DNA of 64,000 bases, taken from contig NZ_BPQD01000009.1 of the NCBI RefSeq assembly GCF_022179065.1, forward strand, positions 20,314 to 84,313. The letters run 5' to 3'. The stretch is from Methylobacterium adhaesivum. GTDB taxonomy: Bacteria; Pseudomonadota; Alphaproteobacteria; Rhizobiales; Beijerinckiaceae. Position numbers and translations under genes: made by a program. Below, one piece after another: positions 1 through 9,149 of the stretch. Below the pieces are notes generated by a model, which was not told where the DNA came from, searched no databases, and saw only the letters and a program-made list of their open reading frames with translations. How positions within the stretch are numbered: position 1 is the stretch's first letter; every line of letters begins with the position of its first letter.

Positions 1-87
1 CCGTTTGCGAAGTCGCACCAAGTCCGCCACTCTCAAACTCAAGATGCCGATTTCGAGCATCGTTCCAAGGGATGGGGGAGCAGAGCC

Positions 88-1407
88 ATGTCAGGTACGA
101 TTCGGTCCATCGCTCGCGCGGGCGTCTCGACGGCAATCCTGCTGGGGGGAATCGCCGGGGCCTCCGCCGGAGCCTTCGGCATCCGCGAGCAGAGCGCAGA
201 GGCCCAGGGCGAGGCCTTCGCCGGAGCCGCGTCCGGCTCGGGCGGCATCTCGTCGATGTTCTGGAACCCGGCCGTCGTGACCATGCGGCCCGGCTTCGTC
301 AAGGAAGAAAACCTGAGCTTCATCGGCCTGTCGGGGCGGATCACTCCGCAGGCGGGGACCAACCCGGCCTTCCTGCCCCTGGGCGGCAGCAACGACATCG
401 GCCAGGGCGCGATCGTGCCGGCCGGCGCCACCTCGTACCAGATCAACGAACGGCTCTGGATCGGCCTGCAGACGGGCGCCCCGTTCGGCCTCGTCACCAA
501 GGCCCGCAACGTCTGGGCCGGCGAACTCTACGGCCGCTCGAACCGGATCTTCACCCTCGCCTTCAATCCGGTCATCGGCTTCAAGGTCAACGAGTGGCTG
601 TCCGTCGCGGCCGGGCCGAACATCGAGTATTTCCGCCTCACCCTGCGACAGGCCGTACCGCTTCCCATCAACCCGGCGGCGCTACCGAGCGCGTTCCTCA
701 AGGGCGATTCGTGGGGCGTCGGCTTCACGGCGGGCGCCCTCATCACGCCTTGGGCGGGCACCGCCCTGGGTATCGGCTACCGCTCCTCGGTCCATCACGA
801 CATCGATGGCTCCATCGGCGTCCCGCTCCTCGCCCTGGCGCCGCTGGGCGGGCAGGTCACCGCCAAGCTCAACACTCCTGAGAAGCTCAGCGTCGGCCTC
901 ACCCAGGCGATCTCGCCCGTGGCCCGCGTCAGCCTCGGTTTCGAGTGGGACAACTGGACCCGGCTCGGCACCATCGGCATCGTTTCGAAGACGCGCGGCG
1001 TGCCGGTGAACGTCCTGCCCCTGAACTACAAGGACGGCTTCACCTACTCCGTGGGCGGCGAGTACGACTGGTCGCCGGCCCTCACCCTGCGGGCGGGCGT
1101 GGCCTACGAGGAATCGCCCATCGACTTCTCGAACCGGTCCGTGCGCCTTCCGGACAGCGACCGCGTCAACGTCTCCGTTGGCGCGAGCTACCGCTGGAAC
1201 GAGAAGCTCACCCTGCACGCCGCCTATTCGCACCTGTTCCTCGACAAGGGCCGCATCCTTGCGGGCGTTGGCCGCGACTACAACGTCCAGAACATCGCCT
1301 TCGCGGGCGTGGCCGAGGGTAGCGCCGACCTGGTTTCGGTGGGCTTCCGCTATGTGTTCGGAGACGTCGTCGCGCCGGTCGGCGCCCCTGTCGTACGAAA
1401 GTACTAA
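88..1407 (+). CDS. FadL/OmpP1-type outer membrane hydrophobic-compound porin
   Basis: This 439-residue protein looks like a FadL/OmpP1 family outer membrane beta-barrel, which lets long-chain fatty acids or other hydrophobic compounds cross the outer membrane. A signal peptide covers about residues 1-28. The mature N-terminus has the family pattern FGIREQSAEAQGEAFAG followed by SSMFWNPA, the plug-like segment of FadL proteins. The rest is repeated amphipathic strands with aromatic ends, and a strand ending in FRYVF lies close to the C-terminus. The start is supported by a GGGGGA stretch about 10 bases upstream. It converges with phaC. The exact substrate cannot be read from sequence. Confidence 0.88.
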   Translation: MSGTIRSIARAGVSTAILLGGIAGASAGAFGIREQSAEAQGEAFAGAASGSGGISSMFWNPAVVTMRPGFVKEENLSFIGLSGRITPQAGTNPAFLPLGGSNDIGQGAIVPAGATSYQINERLWIGLQTGAPFGLVTKARNVWAGELYGRSNRIFTLAFNPVIGFKVNEWLSVAAGPNIEYFRLTLRQAVPLPINPAALPSAFLKGDSWGVGFTAGALITPWAGTALGIGYRSSVHHDIDGSIGVPLLALAPLGGQVTAKLNTPEKLSVGLTQAISPVARVSLGFEWDNWTRLGTIGIVSKTRGVPVNVLPLNYKDGFTYSVGGEYDWSPALTLRAGVAYEESPIDFSNRSVRLPDSDRVNVSVGASYRWNEKLTLHAAYSHLFLDKGRILAGVGRDYNVQNIAFAGVAEGSADLVSVGFRYVFGDVVAPVGAPVVRKY

Positions 1408-1433
1408 TCAGCACGCGGAACGCCGGCGCAGAT

Positions 1434-1454
1434 CCTCCCCCATGGCGGGGGAGG
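1434..1454. terminator. Hairpin between convergent fadL-like gene and phaC
   Basis: CCTCCCCC pairs perfectly with GGGGGAGG around a five-base loop. It lies between two converging genes, so it may end transcripts from both sides. There is no clean T-run, so the terminator role is inferred. Confidence 0.45.
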
Positions 1455-1548
1455 GGCCGGATCCGCAAATGTCGTGGAGGGCGCCGGCTTCCTCTCGGCG
1501 AAATCGGGCAATCGACCATGGACCGCCCCCGGGCACGGGGATCGGTGT

Positions 1549-3351
1549 TCAGGCCTTCATCCGCACATAGGTGCCCGGCGCCGGACCGAGCGAGGGCAGG
1601 CCGGCCTCGCCCGGCACCCGCGCCGGGACACGCGCAGGGGCCTGGCGCTCGAGCCACGAGAACCAGTACGGCCACCACGACCCCTTGGTCTCCGTCGCGG
1701 CCGCGATCCACGCGTCCAGGGTGCCGCTCACGGGACCACCGGTCCAGAAACCGTATTTCGGTTTGGATGGCGGATTCACCACCCCGGCGATGTGGCCGGA
1801 CCCGGCGAGCACGTAATCGACGGGGCCGCCAAACTTGGTCGAGCCCTCGAACACCGACAGGGCCGGGGCGATGTGGTCCTCGCGGGTGGCGAGGTTGAAG
1901 ACCGGCACGGTGACCTTCTTCAGGTCGAGACGCACGTTGCCGAGCATCATCCTGCCCTGCGCCAGGGTGTTCTCGAGGTAGCAGTTGCGCAGGTAGAACG
2001 AATGGTTGGCCGCCGGCATCCGGGTCGCGTCGGCGTTCCAGTACAGGAGGTCGAAGGGCATCGGCGTCTTACCCTTCACGTAGTTGTTCACGACGTAGGA
2101 CCAGATGAGATCGTTGGGCCGCAGCATGTTGAACGCCGTGGCCATGCCGGTGCCCTCGAGGTAACCGCGCTTCTTCATACGCGCCTCAATGAGGCGGATC
2201 TGCTCCTCGTCGGCGAACACCTTGAGGTCGCCCGCATGGGTGAAGTCGACCTGGGTGGTGAGGAAGGTGGCGCTCTTGATCCGCTTGTTGCCGGTGGCGG
2301 CCTGCATCGCGAGAGTGACGGCGAGCAGAGTGCCGCCGACGCAGTAGCCCGCCGCCGCGACCTCGCTTTCGCCCGTGGCGACCCCGATGGCGTCGATGGC
2401 CGCCTCGATGCCCTCGCGCATGTAGCTCTCGAAATCCTTGTCGGCGTGGCGCGCGTCGGGGTTCACCCACGAGATGCAGAACACCGTCAGACCCTGCGAG
2501 ACCATCCAGGCGATGAGGCTTTTCGCCGGGTTGAGATCCAGGATGTAGAACTTGTTAATCCACGGCGGCACGATGAGGAACGGACGCTTGATCACCGTTT
2601 CGGTGGTCGGTGCGTACTGGATCAGCTCCATCAGGTCGTTGCGGAACACCACCTCGCCGGGCGTCACGGCGACGTTGACGCCGACCTCGAAGCCCGCCGA
2701 CGGGTCGGTCTGGCGCACGCGTAGCTGCCCCTTGCCGGCCTCAATGTCCTCGGCGAGCATCTTCATGCCGCGGACCAAGTTGGCGCCGTTCTCTTCGAGG
2801 GTGTGACGGATGAGCTCGGGGTTCGTCAGGACGAAGTTCGAGGGCGAGAGGGCGCCGACGATCTGGCGCAGATAGAATTGCGCCTTGTGCCGGGTGTGCT
2901 CGTCGATCCCCTCGGCCTCGTCCACCAGCCCTTCGGCCCAGCGCGAGGTGATGAGGTAGCTCTGCTTGATGAAGTCGAAGAGCGGGTTCGTCGACCATTC
3001 GGCATGGGCGAAGCGGGTGTCCCTGGCCTCCGGAACGGCCACGGGCTGGGCCGGCTCGCCCTGGAACCGGTGCCAGGTCGAGCCCCACAGGCTGATGAAG
3101 GCCTCGCTGAGCCGGGCCTGCGCCTCCACGGTCTTCTGCGGATCGACGAGCCAACGTTCGGCGACGGTGCCCAGCGTCCGGACCACGTCGTTGACCTCCT
3201 CGGGCGGCTCATGCGCCGTCGGCAGGCCCTCGCCCTCCGCGACGGGCTTCATGTAGACGGCGGCGGCACGTCCGAATTCCTCCATGAGCCGGCTGGCGTT
3301 GCGCGACAGGGCGTCGATGTCGGGCAGGGGCGTCGTCCGTTCGGTCGTCAC
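1549..3351 (-). CDS. phaC: Class I poly(3-hydroxyalkanoate) synthase PhaC
   Basis: PhaC polymerises hydroxyacyl-CoA monomers, chiefly 3-hydroxybutyryl-CoA, into carbon-storage granules. The protein is 600 residues from a GTG start at 3351, chosen because a GGGAGAG ribosome site lies just upstream and the length fits class I enzymes; an upstream ATG at 3474 would add an unconserved tail. The lipase-like box GYCVGG places the nucleophile at Cys337, with the general-base Asp492 in REDHI and His520 in SGHIAG. The conserved PPWINKFYILDL and FSWL regions are present. No phaA, phaB or phaE is adjacent, so it is a stand-alone gene here. Confidence 0.97.
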   Translation of the reverse strand: MTTERTTPLPDIDALSRNASRLMEEFGRAAAVYMKPVAEGEGLPTAHEPPEEVNDVVRTLGTVAERWLVDPQKTVEAQARLSEAFISLWGSTWHRFQGEPAQPVAVPEARDTRFAHAEWSTNPLFDFIKQSYLITSRWAEGLVDEAEGIDEHTRHKAQFYLRQIVGALSPSNFVLTNPELIRHTLEENGANLVRGMKMLAEDIEAGKGQLRVRQTDPSAGFEVGVNVAVTPGEVVFRNDLMELIQYAPTTETVIKRPFLIVPPWINKFYILDLNPAKSLIAWMVSQGLTVFCISWVNPDARHADKDFESYMREGIEAAIDAIGVATGESEVAAAGYCVGGTLLAVTLAMQAATGNKRIKSATFLTTQVDFTHAGDLKVFADEEQIRLIEARMKKRGYLEGTGMATAFNMLRPNDLIWSYVVNNYVKGKTPMPFDLLYWNADATRMPAANHSFYLRNCYLENTLAQGRMMLGNVRLDLKKVTVPVFNLATREDHIAPALSVFEGSTKFGGPVDYVLAGSGHIAGVVNPPSKPKYGFWTGGPVSGTLDAWIAAATETKGSWWPYWFSWLERQAPARVPARVPGEAGLPSLGPAPGTYVRMKA

Positions 3352-3499
3352 GCAGCTACTCTCCCTCGTCGAAGACGCCTTCGCGGGAGACCGGCACCGC
3401 GAGCGGGCGACGGCAGCGCGGGGCCTCGTTTCCGACAAATTAACGCGGCATCGCGAACTTACGCCAGATCGCATCGCATTTCATCGGCCCTCATCCGTC

Positions 3500-3853
3500 A
3501 TGCCCCGGCCCTCCGTCCAAGCCCGTCCGCTGGGCCGTGCCGCCTGCCTCCCGGCCGTCCTCTTGGCCGTGGCGGGCCTCGCCGGTGCGTGCTCCAGCGA
3601 CCTCAATCCCCTGAAGGCTGCCTATCAGCCCGGACCGGCTGCGCCCGCCTTCGTGGCCGAGTCGCGGAGAGAAGGTGGCGACTTCCTGCCCGTCGGTGTC
3701 TCGGCGCCGGCCCGTCCGATCCGGGCGAAGTCGGCCGAGGGCACGAAGGCGTTGGAGGCCGAACTCGTGGGTGCACGCGGGCGCAACGAGGCGCAGGGCC
3801 GTTCGGCCGAGAGCGCGGGTCGCGCGACCAGGCCGGCCTCGGCGACGCCCTGA
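3500..3853 (+). CDS. Small putative lipoprotein, unknown function
   Basis: A 117-residue protein with a lipoprotein signal: basic start, hydrophobic stretch, then LAGAC, with the modified Cys at about residue 33. The remainder is low-complexity and rich in Ala, Arg, Gly and Glu. It contains no recognisable domain. It is divergent from phaC with about 150 bases between the starts. It is probably anchored in the inner or outer membrane. I do not recognise the family. Confidence 0.6.
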   Translation: MPRPSVQARPLGRAACLPAVLLAVAGLAGACSSDLNPLKAAYQPGPAAPAFVAESRREGGDFLPVGVSAPARPIRAKSAEGTKALEAELVGARGRNEAQGRSAESAGRATRPASATP

Positions 3854-4007
3854 AGCGGTCCACCGAACTTTCCGTGGCCGCCGACCCAAAAAGATAACGG
3901 TCGGCGCCAAACCCACGAAGTGATAGACCACCCCGGATTCTTCGGGGGACGACCCGTCTTCCTCCCGCCCTCTGCCGTTTCGCGCGCCTCGGTCCCGATC
4001 CGCGCCC

Positions 4008-5273
4008 ATGGACACCGTGAAGGCCATGACCGACTTCCACCGCATCAAGCGCCTGCCCCCCTACGTCTTCGAGCAGGTGAACCGGATCAAGGCCCAGGCC
4101 CGCGCCAACGGCGCCGACATCATCGATCTCGGCATGGGCAATCCCGATCTCGATGCCCCCAAGCACGTCATCGCCAAGCTGGTGGAGACCGCCGGGCGCC
4201 CGCGCACGGATCGCTACTCCTCCTCGAAAGGCATCGCGGGCCTGCGCCGCGCCCAGGCGAACTACTACAAGCGCCGCTTCGGCGTGAGCCTGAACCCCGA
4301 CACTCAGGTGGTAGCGACCTTGGGCTCGAAGGAAGGCTTCGCCAACATGGCCCAGGCGATCACGGCGCCGGGCGACGTGGTGCTGGTACCCAACCCGAGC
4401 TACCCGATCCACGCCTTCGGCTTCCTCATGGCCGGCGGCGTCATCCGCTCCGTGCCGGCCGAGCCGACGCCCGCCTTCTTCCCCGCCGTCGAGAAGGCGA
4501 TGCAGCACTCGATCCCCAAGCCCGTGGCGATCGTGGTCTGCTATCCCTCGAACCCGACGGCTTACGTGGCGAGCCTCGATTTCTACCGGGACCTCGTCGC
4601 CTTCGCCAAGCGCCACGAGATCATCATCCTGTCGGATCTGGCCTATGCCGAGGTCTATTTCGACGGCGAACCGCCGCCCTCCGTGCTGCAGATTCCGGGC
4701 GCCATCGACTGCACGGTGGAGTTCACCTCCCTGTCGAAGACCTTCTCCATGGCCGGCTGGCGCATGGGCTTTGCCGTGGGCAACGAGCGCCTGCTCGCGG
4801 CGCTCACGCGGGTGAAGTCCTACCTCGATTACGGCGCCTTCACGCCGATCCAGGTCGCCGCCACCGCCGCCCTGAACGGGCCGGAGGATTGCATCGCGGA
4901 GATGCGCGCGATCTACAAGAAGCGCCGCGATGCCCTCATCGAGTCCTTCGACAAGACGGGCTGGAAGATCCCGAGCCCCTCGGCCTCGATGTTCGCCTGG
5001 GTGCCGATCCCGGAGAAGTACCAGGCGCTCGGCAGCCTCGAATTCTCGAAGCTCCTCCTCGAGAAATCGGACGTGGCCGTGGCCCCCGGTGTCGGGTTCG
5101 GCGAGCACGGCGACAATTTCGTGCGCATCGCCCTCGTCGAGAATGAGCAGCGCATCCGGCAAGCCGCGCGCAACATCCGGCGGTTCTTCGAAACTTCCGA
5201 CCGCACGCTCCACAACGTGGTGCCGCCCACCGAGCCGCCGGCCGGCTCGACGAACCTCGCAAAGGCCGGCTGA
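4008..5273 (+). CDS. Class I/II aminotransferase, AlaC-like
   Basis: A PLP-dependent fold-type I aminotransferase of 421 residues, closely patterned on E. coli AlaC (glutamate-pyruvate transaminase); relatives are often labelled LL-diaminopimelate aminotransferase. Diagnostic segments are RLPPYVF near the N-terminus, DLGMGNPD, the GSKEG loop, PNPSYPIH, the CYPSNPTA substrate/cofactor segment and the Schiff-base lysine at Lys244 in SLSKTFSMAGWR. A second ATG at 4026 is a possible start because GAAGG precedes it; it would shorten the protein by six residues. The likely job is alanine synthesis from pyruvate with glutamate. The precise substrate is inferred from family. Confidence 0.85.
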   Translation: MDTVKAMTDFHRIKRLPPYVFEQVNRIKAQARANGADIIDLGMGNPDLDAPKHVIAKLVETAGRPRTDRYSSSKGIAGLRRAQANYYKRRFGVSLNPDTQVVATLGSKEGFANMAQAITAPGDVVLVPNPSYPIHAFGFLMAGGVIRSVPAEPTPAFFPAVEKAMQHSIPKPVAIVVCYPSNPTAYVASLDFYRDLVAFAKRHEIIILSDLAYAEVYFDGEPPPSVLQIPGAIDCTVEFTSLSKTFSMAGWRMGFAVGNERLLAALTRVKSYLDYGAFTPIQVAATAALNGPEDCIAEMRAIYKKRRDALIESFDKTGWKIPSPSASMFAWVPIPEKYQALGSLEFSKLLLEKSDVAVAPGVGFGEHGDNFVRIALVENEQRIRQAARNIRRFFETSDRTLHNVVPPTEPPAGSTNLAKAG

Positions 5274-5429
5274 ACCCGCCTCGCCGCGCCTTGGTGCACG
5301 GCCGCGTCCTGTTGCGCGGCGGCGACAGGGCGCGGCAAAGCGGAAGCGGAGCGGCCGGCGCGGCTTGTCACCCCGGCCCGGCATCCGCAGGGTCGCCGGG
5401 TTGTGGCGAGTTCATTCGCAGAGGAACGC

Positions 5430-5642
5430 ATGCGCCGATTGACCCTCCTGGCCGCGTTGGCGCTTGCCGCCTCGGCCGGCGCCTGCGCCCCGAAGCCGAT
5501 CGTGGCCCGCGACCCGGTGCCGCCCCCGCCCCCCGGCCTCGGCTATGCCTGCGACTCCCGTCCCACGGTGCTCAACGCCTTCTACACCACCTGCACCCCG
5601 GTTCAGCGCGAGTCCGACGTGGTGATCCGCTCGAAGGGTTGA
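5430..5642 (+). CDS. Small lipoprotein, unknown function
   Basis: A 70-residue protein with a lipobox (ASAGAC) and the acylated Cys near residue 19, followed by a Pro-rich linker and a short tail with two further cysteines (YACDS and TTCTP), which might form a disulfide in the periplasm. A GAGG ribosome site precedes the ATG at 5430; an in-frame ATG at 5403 is less likely because it would put polar residues ahead of the signal. I do not recognise the family. It may be co-transcribed with the next small secreted gene. Confidence 0.65.
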   Translation: MRRLTLLAALALAASAGACAPKPIVARDPVPPPPPGLGYACDSRPTVLNAFYTTCTPVQRESDVVIRSKG

Positions 5643-5778
5643 CCGGTCGCGGGCCCGCGCCTTGTCGACAACCGGGTGGGAATCGCCCGGCGACACCCGG
5701 ACGCCGCGGACAAGCCGGTCCGTTTGCGCCATGGTGCTCCGAAGCGTCCCATCGATCCCGTCCGCCCCGGAGCTGCCC

Positions 5779-6096
5779 GTGTCGCCGATCTCCCGCACCG
5801 CCCTCGCCGCCGGTCTCGTCGCCCTCGGGCTCACCGGGCCGGCGCTCGCCGAGATGCACTACCTCGGCGCTTCCGGTCCGGTCGTCCTGCCGACCGACGA
5901 TGCCACGGGGCGGCCGCTCCCCGATGACCCGCGCGCCATCCCGGTCCCGAGCGTGATGAACGGCGGCGGCTTTGGCCTCACGGGCACCGATTACTTCACC
6001 GACAGTCGCAGCGAGGGCCGCCTCGACGGCTCCACCCGCCAGCGCGAGTTCGTGCTGAACCCGGCCCGGATCGGTCCGCAGGATTTTCGCCGCTGA
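5779..6096 (+). CDS. Small secreted protein, unknown function
   Basis: A 105-residue protein from a GTG at 5779, which has a GGAG ribosome site eight bases upstream and gives a clean signal peptide ending in GPALA before EMHYLG. An ATG at 5731 would add 16 residues ahead of the signal. The mature part is Gly/Pro/Asp-rich and has no recognised domain. It is probably periplasmic. Function unknown. Confidence 0.55.
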   Translation: MSPISRTALAAGLVALGLTGPALAEMHYLGASGPVVLPTDDATGRPLPDDPRAIPVPSVMNGGGFGLTGTDYFTDSRSEGRLDGSTRQREFVLNPARIGPQDFRR

Positions 6097-6124
6097 TTCC
6101 TCGGGCGTCGGCACGGCGCCGGAG

Positions 6125-6526
6125 TCATCTCGGCCTGGGACGCGCGCTGGAATCCAGCAGTGCCGCGACCGCGATGCCGACGGCATACGCGACGAGGTTC
6201 CAGAGCGAGAAGATCCGCCCGAGGAGAAGCTGGCCCGCCAGGGTCGACCGGAAGGCATCGAGCCCGGGCGCGTGGACGAGGCGGACGAGTTCGACGCCCA
6301 GTGCCACGAGGGCGGCCAGGACGACGATGCGACCTCGGGGGCGCAACGCAAACGCGGCCACGAGGCCGTAGACCATGGCCCCCCACAGGGTCGAACCGCC
6401 GTATTTCACCACACCCGCCGGCAAGCCCATGGGCACGAGGCGCAGGCTGATCCCCGCCAGAACGACGACGAGCGTGACGGCGAGGAGGCGCAGCCTTTCG
6501 CCGAACGGGCTGGGACCTTGGCTCAT
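6125..6526 (-). CDS. DUF2809-type small membrane protein
   Basis: A 133-residue hydrophobic protein with about four membrane helices. Motifs such as GLPAGVVKYGGSTLWGAMVYGL followed by FSLWNLVAYAVG match the DUF2809 family layout. It sits alone on the minus strand between a small secreted gene and prfB. The molecular function of this family is not known to me. Confidence 0.7.
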   Translation of the reverse strand: MSQGPSPFGERLRLLAVTLVVVLAGISLRLVPMGLPAGVVKYGGSTLWGAMVYGLVAAFALRPRGRIVVLAALVALGVELVRLVHAPGLDAFRSTLAGQLLLGRIFSLWNLVAYAVGIAVAALLDSSARPRPR

Positions 6527-6624
6527 GGGGCAGGCTTTCGCATCGTGACGTTCCGGCGTTTACACTGGACGGGCGGCTCGGTATCACCCGCCCTCACACC
6601 TCGCACACGAGTCCGAAACACCAG

Positions 6625-7753
6625 ATGCGCGCCGAGATCGAACAACTCTCGGATGCCGCCAAGCAGTCGATCGGACTGCTGAGGAGGCATCTTTGACTGG
6701 GATACCGTCGAAAAACGCCTCGCGGAGCTGAACGCCGCCTCCGAGGACCCTGCCCTGTGGAACGACGCTGAGGCCGCGCAGACCGTCATGCGCGACCGCA
6801 CGCAGCTCGACGAGGCCGTCACCTCCATCAAGCGCCTGTCGCAGGATCTCGAGGATGCCGCGACGCTCATCGAGCTCGGCGAGATGGAGGGTGATCAGGA
6901 GATCGTCCTTGAGGGGGAGAACGCGGTCCGCGCCGTCGAGGCCGAAGCCGCGCGCCGCCAGATCGAGACCCTCCTGTCCGGCGAGGCCGACGGCTTCGAC
7001 ACCTACCTCGAAGTCCATTCGGGCGCCGGCGGCACCGAGAGCCAGGACTGGGCCAACATGCTTCAGCGCATGTACGCCCGCTGGGCCGAGCGCCGGAAAT
7101 ACAAGGTCGAGATCGTCGAGTGGTCGGACGGCGACGAGGCCGGGATCAAGGGCGCCACGCTCCTGATCAAGGGTCACAACGCCTATGGCTGGCTCAAGAC
7201 CGAGTCGGGCGTGCACCGGCTGGTCCGCATCTCGCCCTACGATTCGAGTGCGCGCCGGCACACGAGCTTCGCCTCCGTATGGGTCTATCCGGTGATCGAC
7301 GACCGCATCGTCATCGAGATCAAGGAATCCGACTGCCGCATCGACACCTACCGCTCGTCGGGCGCCGGCGGCCAGCACGTGAACACCACGGACTCGGCCG
7401 TGCGCATCACCCACAACCCGACCGGCATCGTCGTGGCGTGTCAGCAGGAGCGTTCGCAGCACAAGAACCGGGCGACCGCCTGGAACATGCTGCGTGCCCG
7501 CATGTACGAGGCCGAGCTGAAGAAGCGCGAGGAGAAGGCCAACGCCGAGGCCGCCGCGAAGACGGATATCGGCTGGGGCCACCAGATTCGATCCTACGTC
7601 CTCCAGCCGTACCAGCTCGTGAAGGACCTGCGGACGGGCACCCAATCGACGGACCCGGACGCGGTGCTGGATGGGGCCCTCGACCCGTTCATGGAGGCGT
7701 CCCTGGCCCAGCGAGTCTATGGTGGCGCCGACGCGGTCGAGGATCTGGACTGA
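6625..7753 (+). CDS. prfB: Peptide chain release factor 2 (programmed +1 frameshift)
   Basis: RF2 reads UGA and UAA stop codons and triggers peptide release. The gene is in two frames. A short first frame starts at ATG 6625, runs 23 codons and stops at TGA 6694-6696. After a +1 slip on CTT-T it continues in a second frame as DWDTVEKRLAELN, reaching the main body. The body contains the catalytic GGQ loop (SGAGGQHVNTTDSAVR) and the domain with SPYDSSARRHTSFASV. Standard callers start too late, at 6788. The slip joins into about 375 residues, normal for RF2. A hairpin repeat lies just past the stop. Confidence 0.96.
6682..6697 (+). promoter_or_regulatory. prfB programmed frameshift signal
   Basis: AGGAGG acts as an internal Shine-Dalgarno sequence, followed by CAT and the slippery CTT TGA C. 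This matches the known prfB recoding layout, in which low RF2 lets ribosomes slip +1 at the UGA and make more RF2. The spacing from AGGAGG to CTT is the same three bases as in E. coli (AGGGGG TAT CTT TGA). Confidence 0.95.
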
Positions 7754-7770
7754 ACGCCGGTCAACGCTAG

Positions 7771-7813
7771 AGCATCGTCCCGAAAGCCGGAGGCTACCTT
7801 TCGGGACGATGCT
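7771..7813. repeat. Perfect 16-bp hairpin repeat, copy 1 of family
   Basis: AGCATCGTCCCGAAAG pairs perfectly with its complement around an 11-base loop. It lies between prfB and the convergent M23 peptidase gene and touches the peptidase stop codon. It probably works as a two-way terminator. Related copies are at 17044 and 52389. Confidence 0.85.
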
Positions 7814-9055
7814 TCAGGGCGTCGCGCTCGAAATCGGATCGAGGGCATCGGCCAGGCGCAGGAACCGCTGCGGATCGACGGGCTCGCCGTCGATCCGGGT
7901 CTCATAGTGGAGGTGGCTTCCCGTCGAGCGGCCCGTAGACCCGACACGGCCGACGATGGCGCCGGCCGCGACCCATTGGCCCGGCGTCACGTCGTAGGCG
8001 GATAGATGGGCGTAGCGCGTCGCCAGCCCGTGGCCGTGATCGACTTCGACCATGTTGCCGTAGCCGCCCCTGTACTCGGCCAGGGTGACACGCCCGGCCG
8101 CCGTGGTGCGGGCCGGCTCGCCGGTCTCGGCGCGAAGGTCGAGGCCCGTATGCAGGGCATAGCCCCGCGTGAACGGATCGAGACGAGCCCCGAAGGTGCT
8201 CGAGACGGATGCCTCGCCGAGGATGGGTCGACGCAGGGGCAGGGCCTCGGCGAGGCGGCGCAGGCCGGCAGCCTCCGCGACGGCGCGCTGGGCCTGCGCC
8301 GCGGCCACTCCGAACGGATCATCGCCCAAGGGAACCAGGGGACCGCCGACGCCAGGTTCGGGGCGGGGCGCGAAGCGCGTCGGATCGAGCCCGACCCGCG
8401 CGAACAGGCCGCGCAGGCGCTGAGCCGTACGATCGGCCCTGGCGCCGATCCCGGCGACGATCCGCGACTGCGCTTCGGCAAGGCCGTCCAGGCGTTGCTC
8501 CAGGCTCGCCACCATGATGCCGGTGTGGCGGGCGCTCTCGCGGGCGCCGCGAAGGCCGAGGGGCTGGTCGGGGGGGTCGGGGATCGGAAACGGCTTGGCC
8601 GTCCCGACCGGACGGCGCTCGGCGGCGGTGACCGGCTCGTCCTCGACAGTCGCCTCCGGCAGGCGGCGTCCGAGGGTGTCGCCGGCCAGGGCCGAGAGGG
8701 TGCCCTGGCGCGATTCCAGGGTCTTCTGGCGCCGGGACAAGTCGGCCAGCCGCGCGGCGAGTTCGTCGCGGGCCGTCGCCTGATCCAAACTCGTGCGCTC
8801 GAGTTCCAGCTTCAACGCGGCGATGCGAGCCTCATAGCCGTACTGCATCGTGCTCTGCTGGGAGACGAAACGGGCGAGCACCTCGTCGTGAAAGACGAGA
8901 TAGTAGGTCGCGCCCCCGGCCCAAATCGTGGTGAGGGCGAGCACCGTACCGAGGACCCGGACGCCGAGGGGGCTCTCGATCAGCCTCGCCCGGCCGACCG
9001 GTCCCCGCGCTCTGGGGCGTGCCTTTTCGCGGGGCTGACGGGGGGTGAGGAACAT
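7814..9055 (-). CDS. M23 family murein endopeptidase with membrane anchor and coiled coil
   Basis: A 413-residue protein with one N-terminal membrane helix (about residues 32-52), a long helical region (about 65-250) likely to be coiled coil, and a C-terminal M23 (LytM/DD-endopeptidase) domain. Zinc-site motifs are visible: HTGLDL preceded by FGARLDPF, and later GSHLHYETRIDG, with YAHLS in the active-site region. Such proteins cut peptidoglycan cross-links or, if degenerate, activate amidases. Here the metal ligands look intact. It acts in the periplasm during envelope growth or division. It may be co-directional with the downstream-facing bcp gene. Confidence 0.88.
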   Translation of the reverse strand: MFLTPRQPREKARPRARGPVGRARLIESPLGVRVLGTVLALTTIWAGGATYYLVFHDEVLARFVSQQSTMQYGYEARIAALKLELERTSLDQATARDELAARLADLSRRQKTLESRQGTLSALAGDTLGRRLPEATVEDEPVTAAERRPVGTAKPFPIPDPPDQPLGLRGARESARHTGIMVASLEQRLDGLAEAQSRIVAGIGARADRTAQRLRGLFARVGLDPTRFAPRPEPGVGGPLVPLGDDPFGVAAAQAQRAVAEAAGLRRLAEALPLRRPILGEASVSSTFGARLDPFTRGYALHTGLDLRAETGEPARTTAAGRVTLAEYRGGYGNMVEVDHGHGLATRYAHLSAYDVTPGQWVAAGAIVGRVGSTGRSTGSHLHYETRIDGEPVDPQRFLRLADALDPISSATP

Positions 9056-9149
9056 CGACGCAAACCTGATTCAGTGCCCATCATTTGGCCCGAACACGGT
9101 TAATGAAGCTTCACTGTCGCAGGCGCCCGCCACCCGCTCCGTCTTCGGA

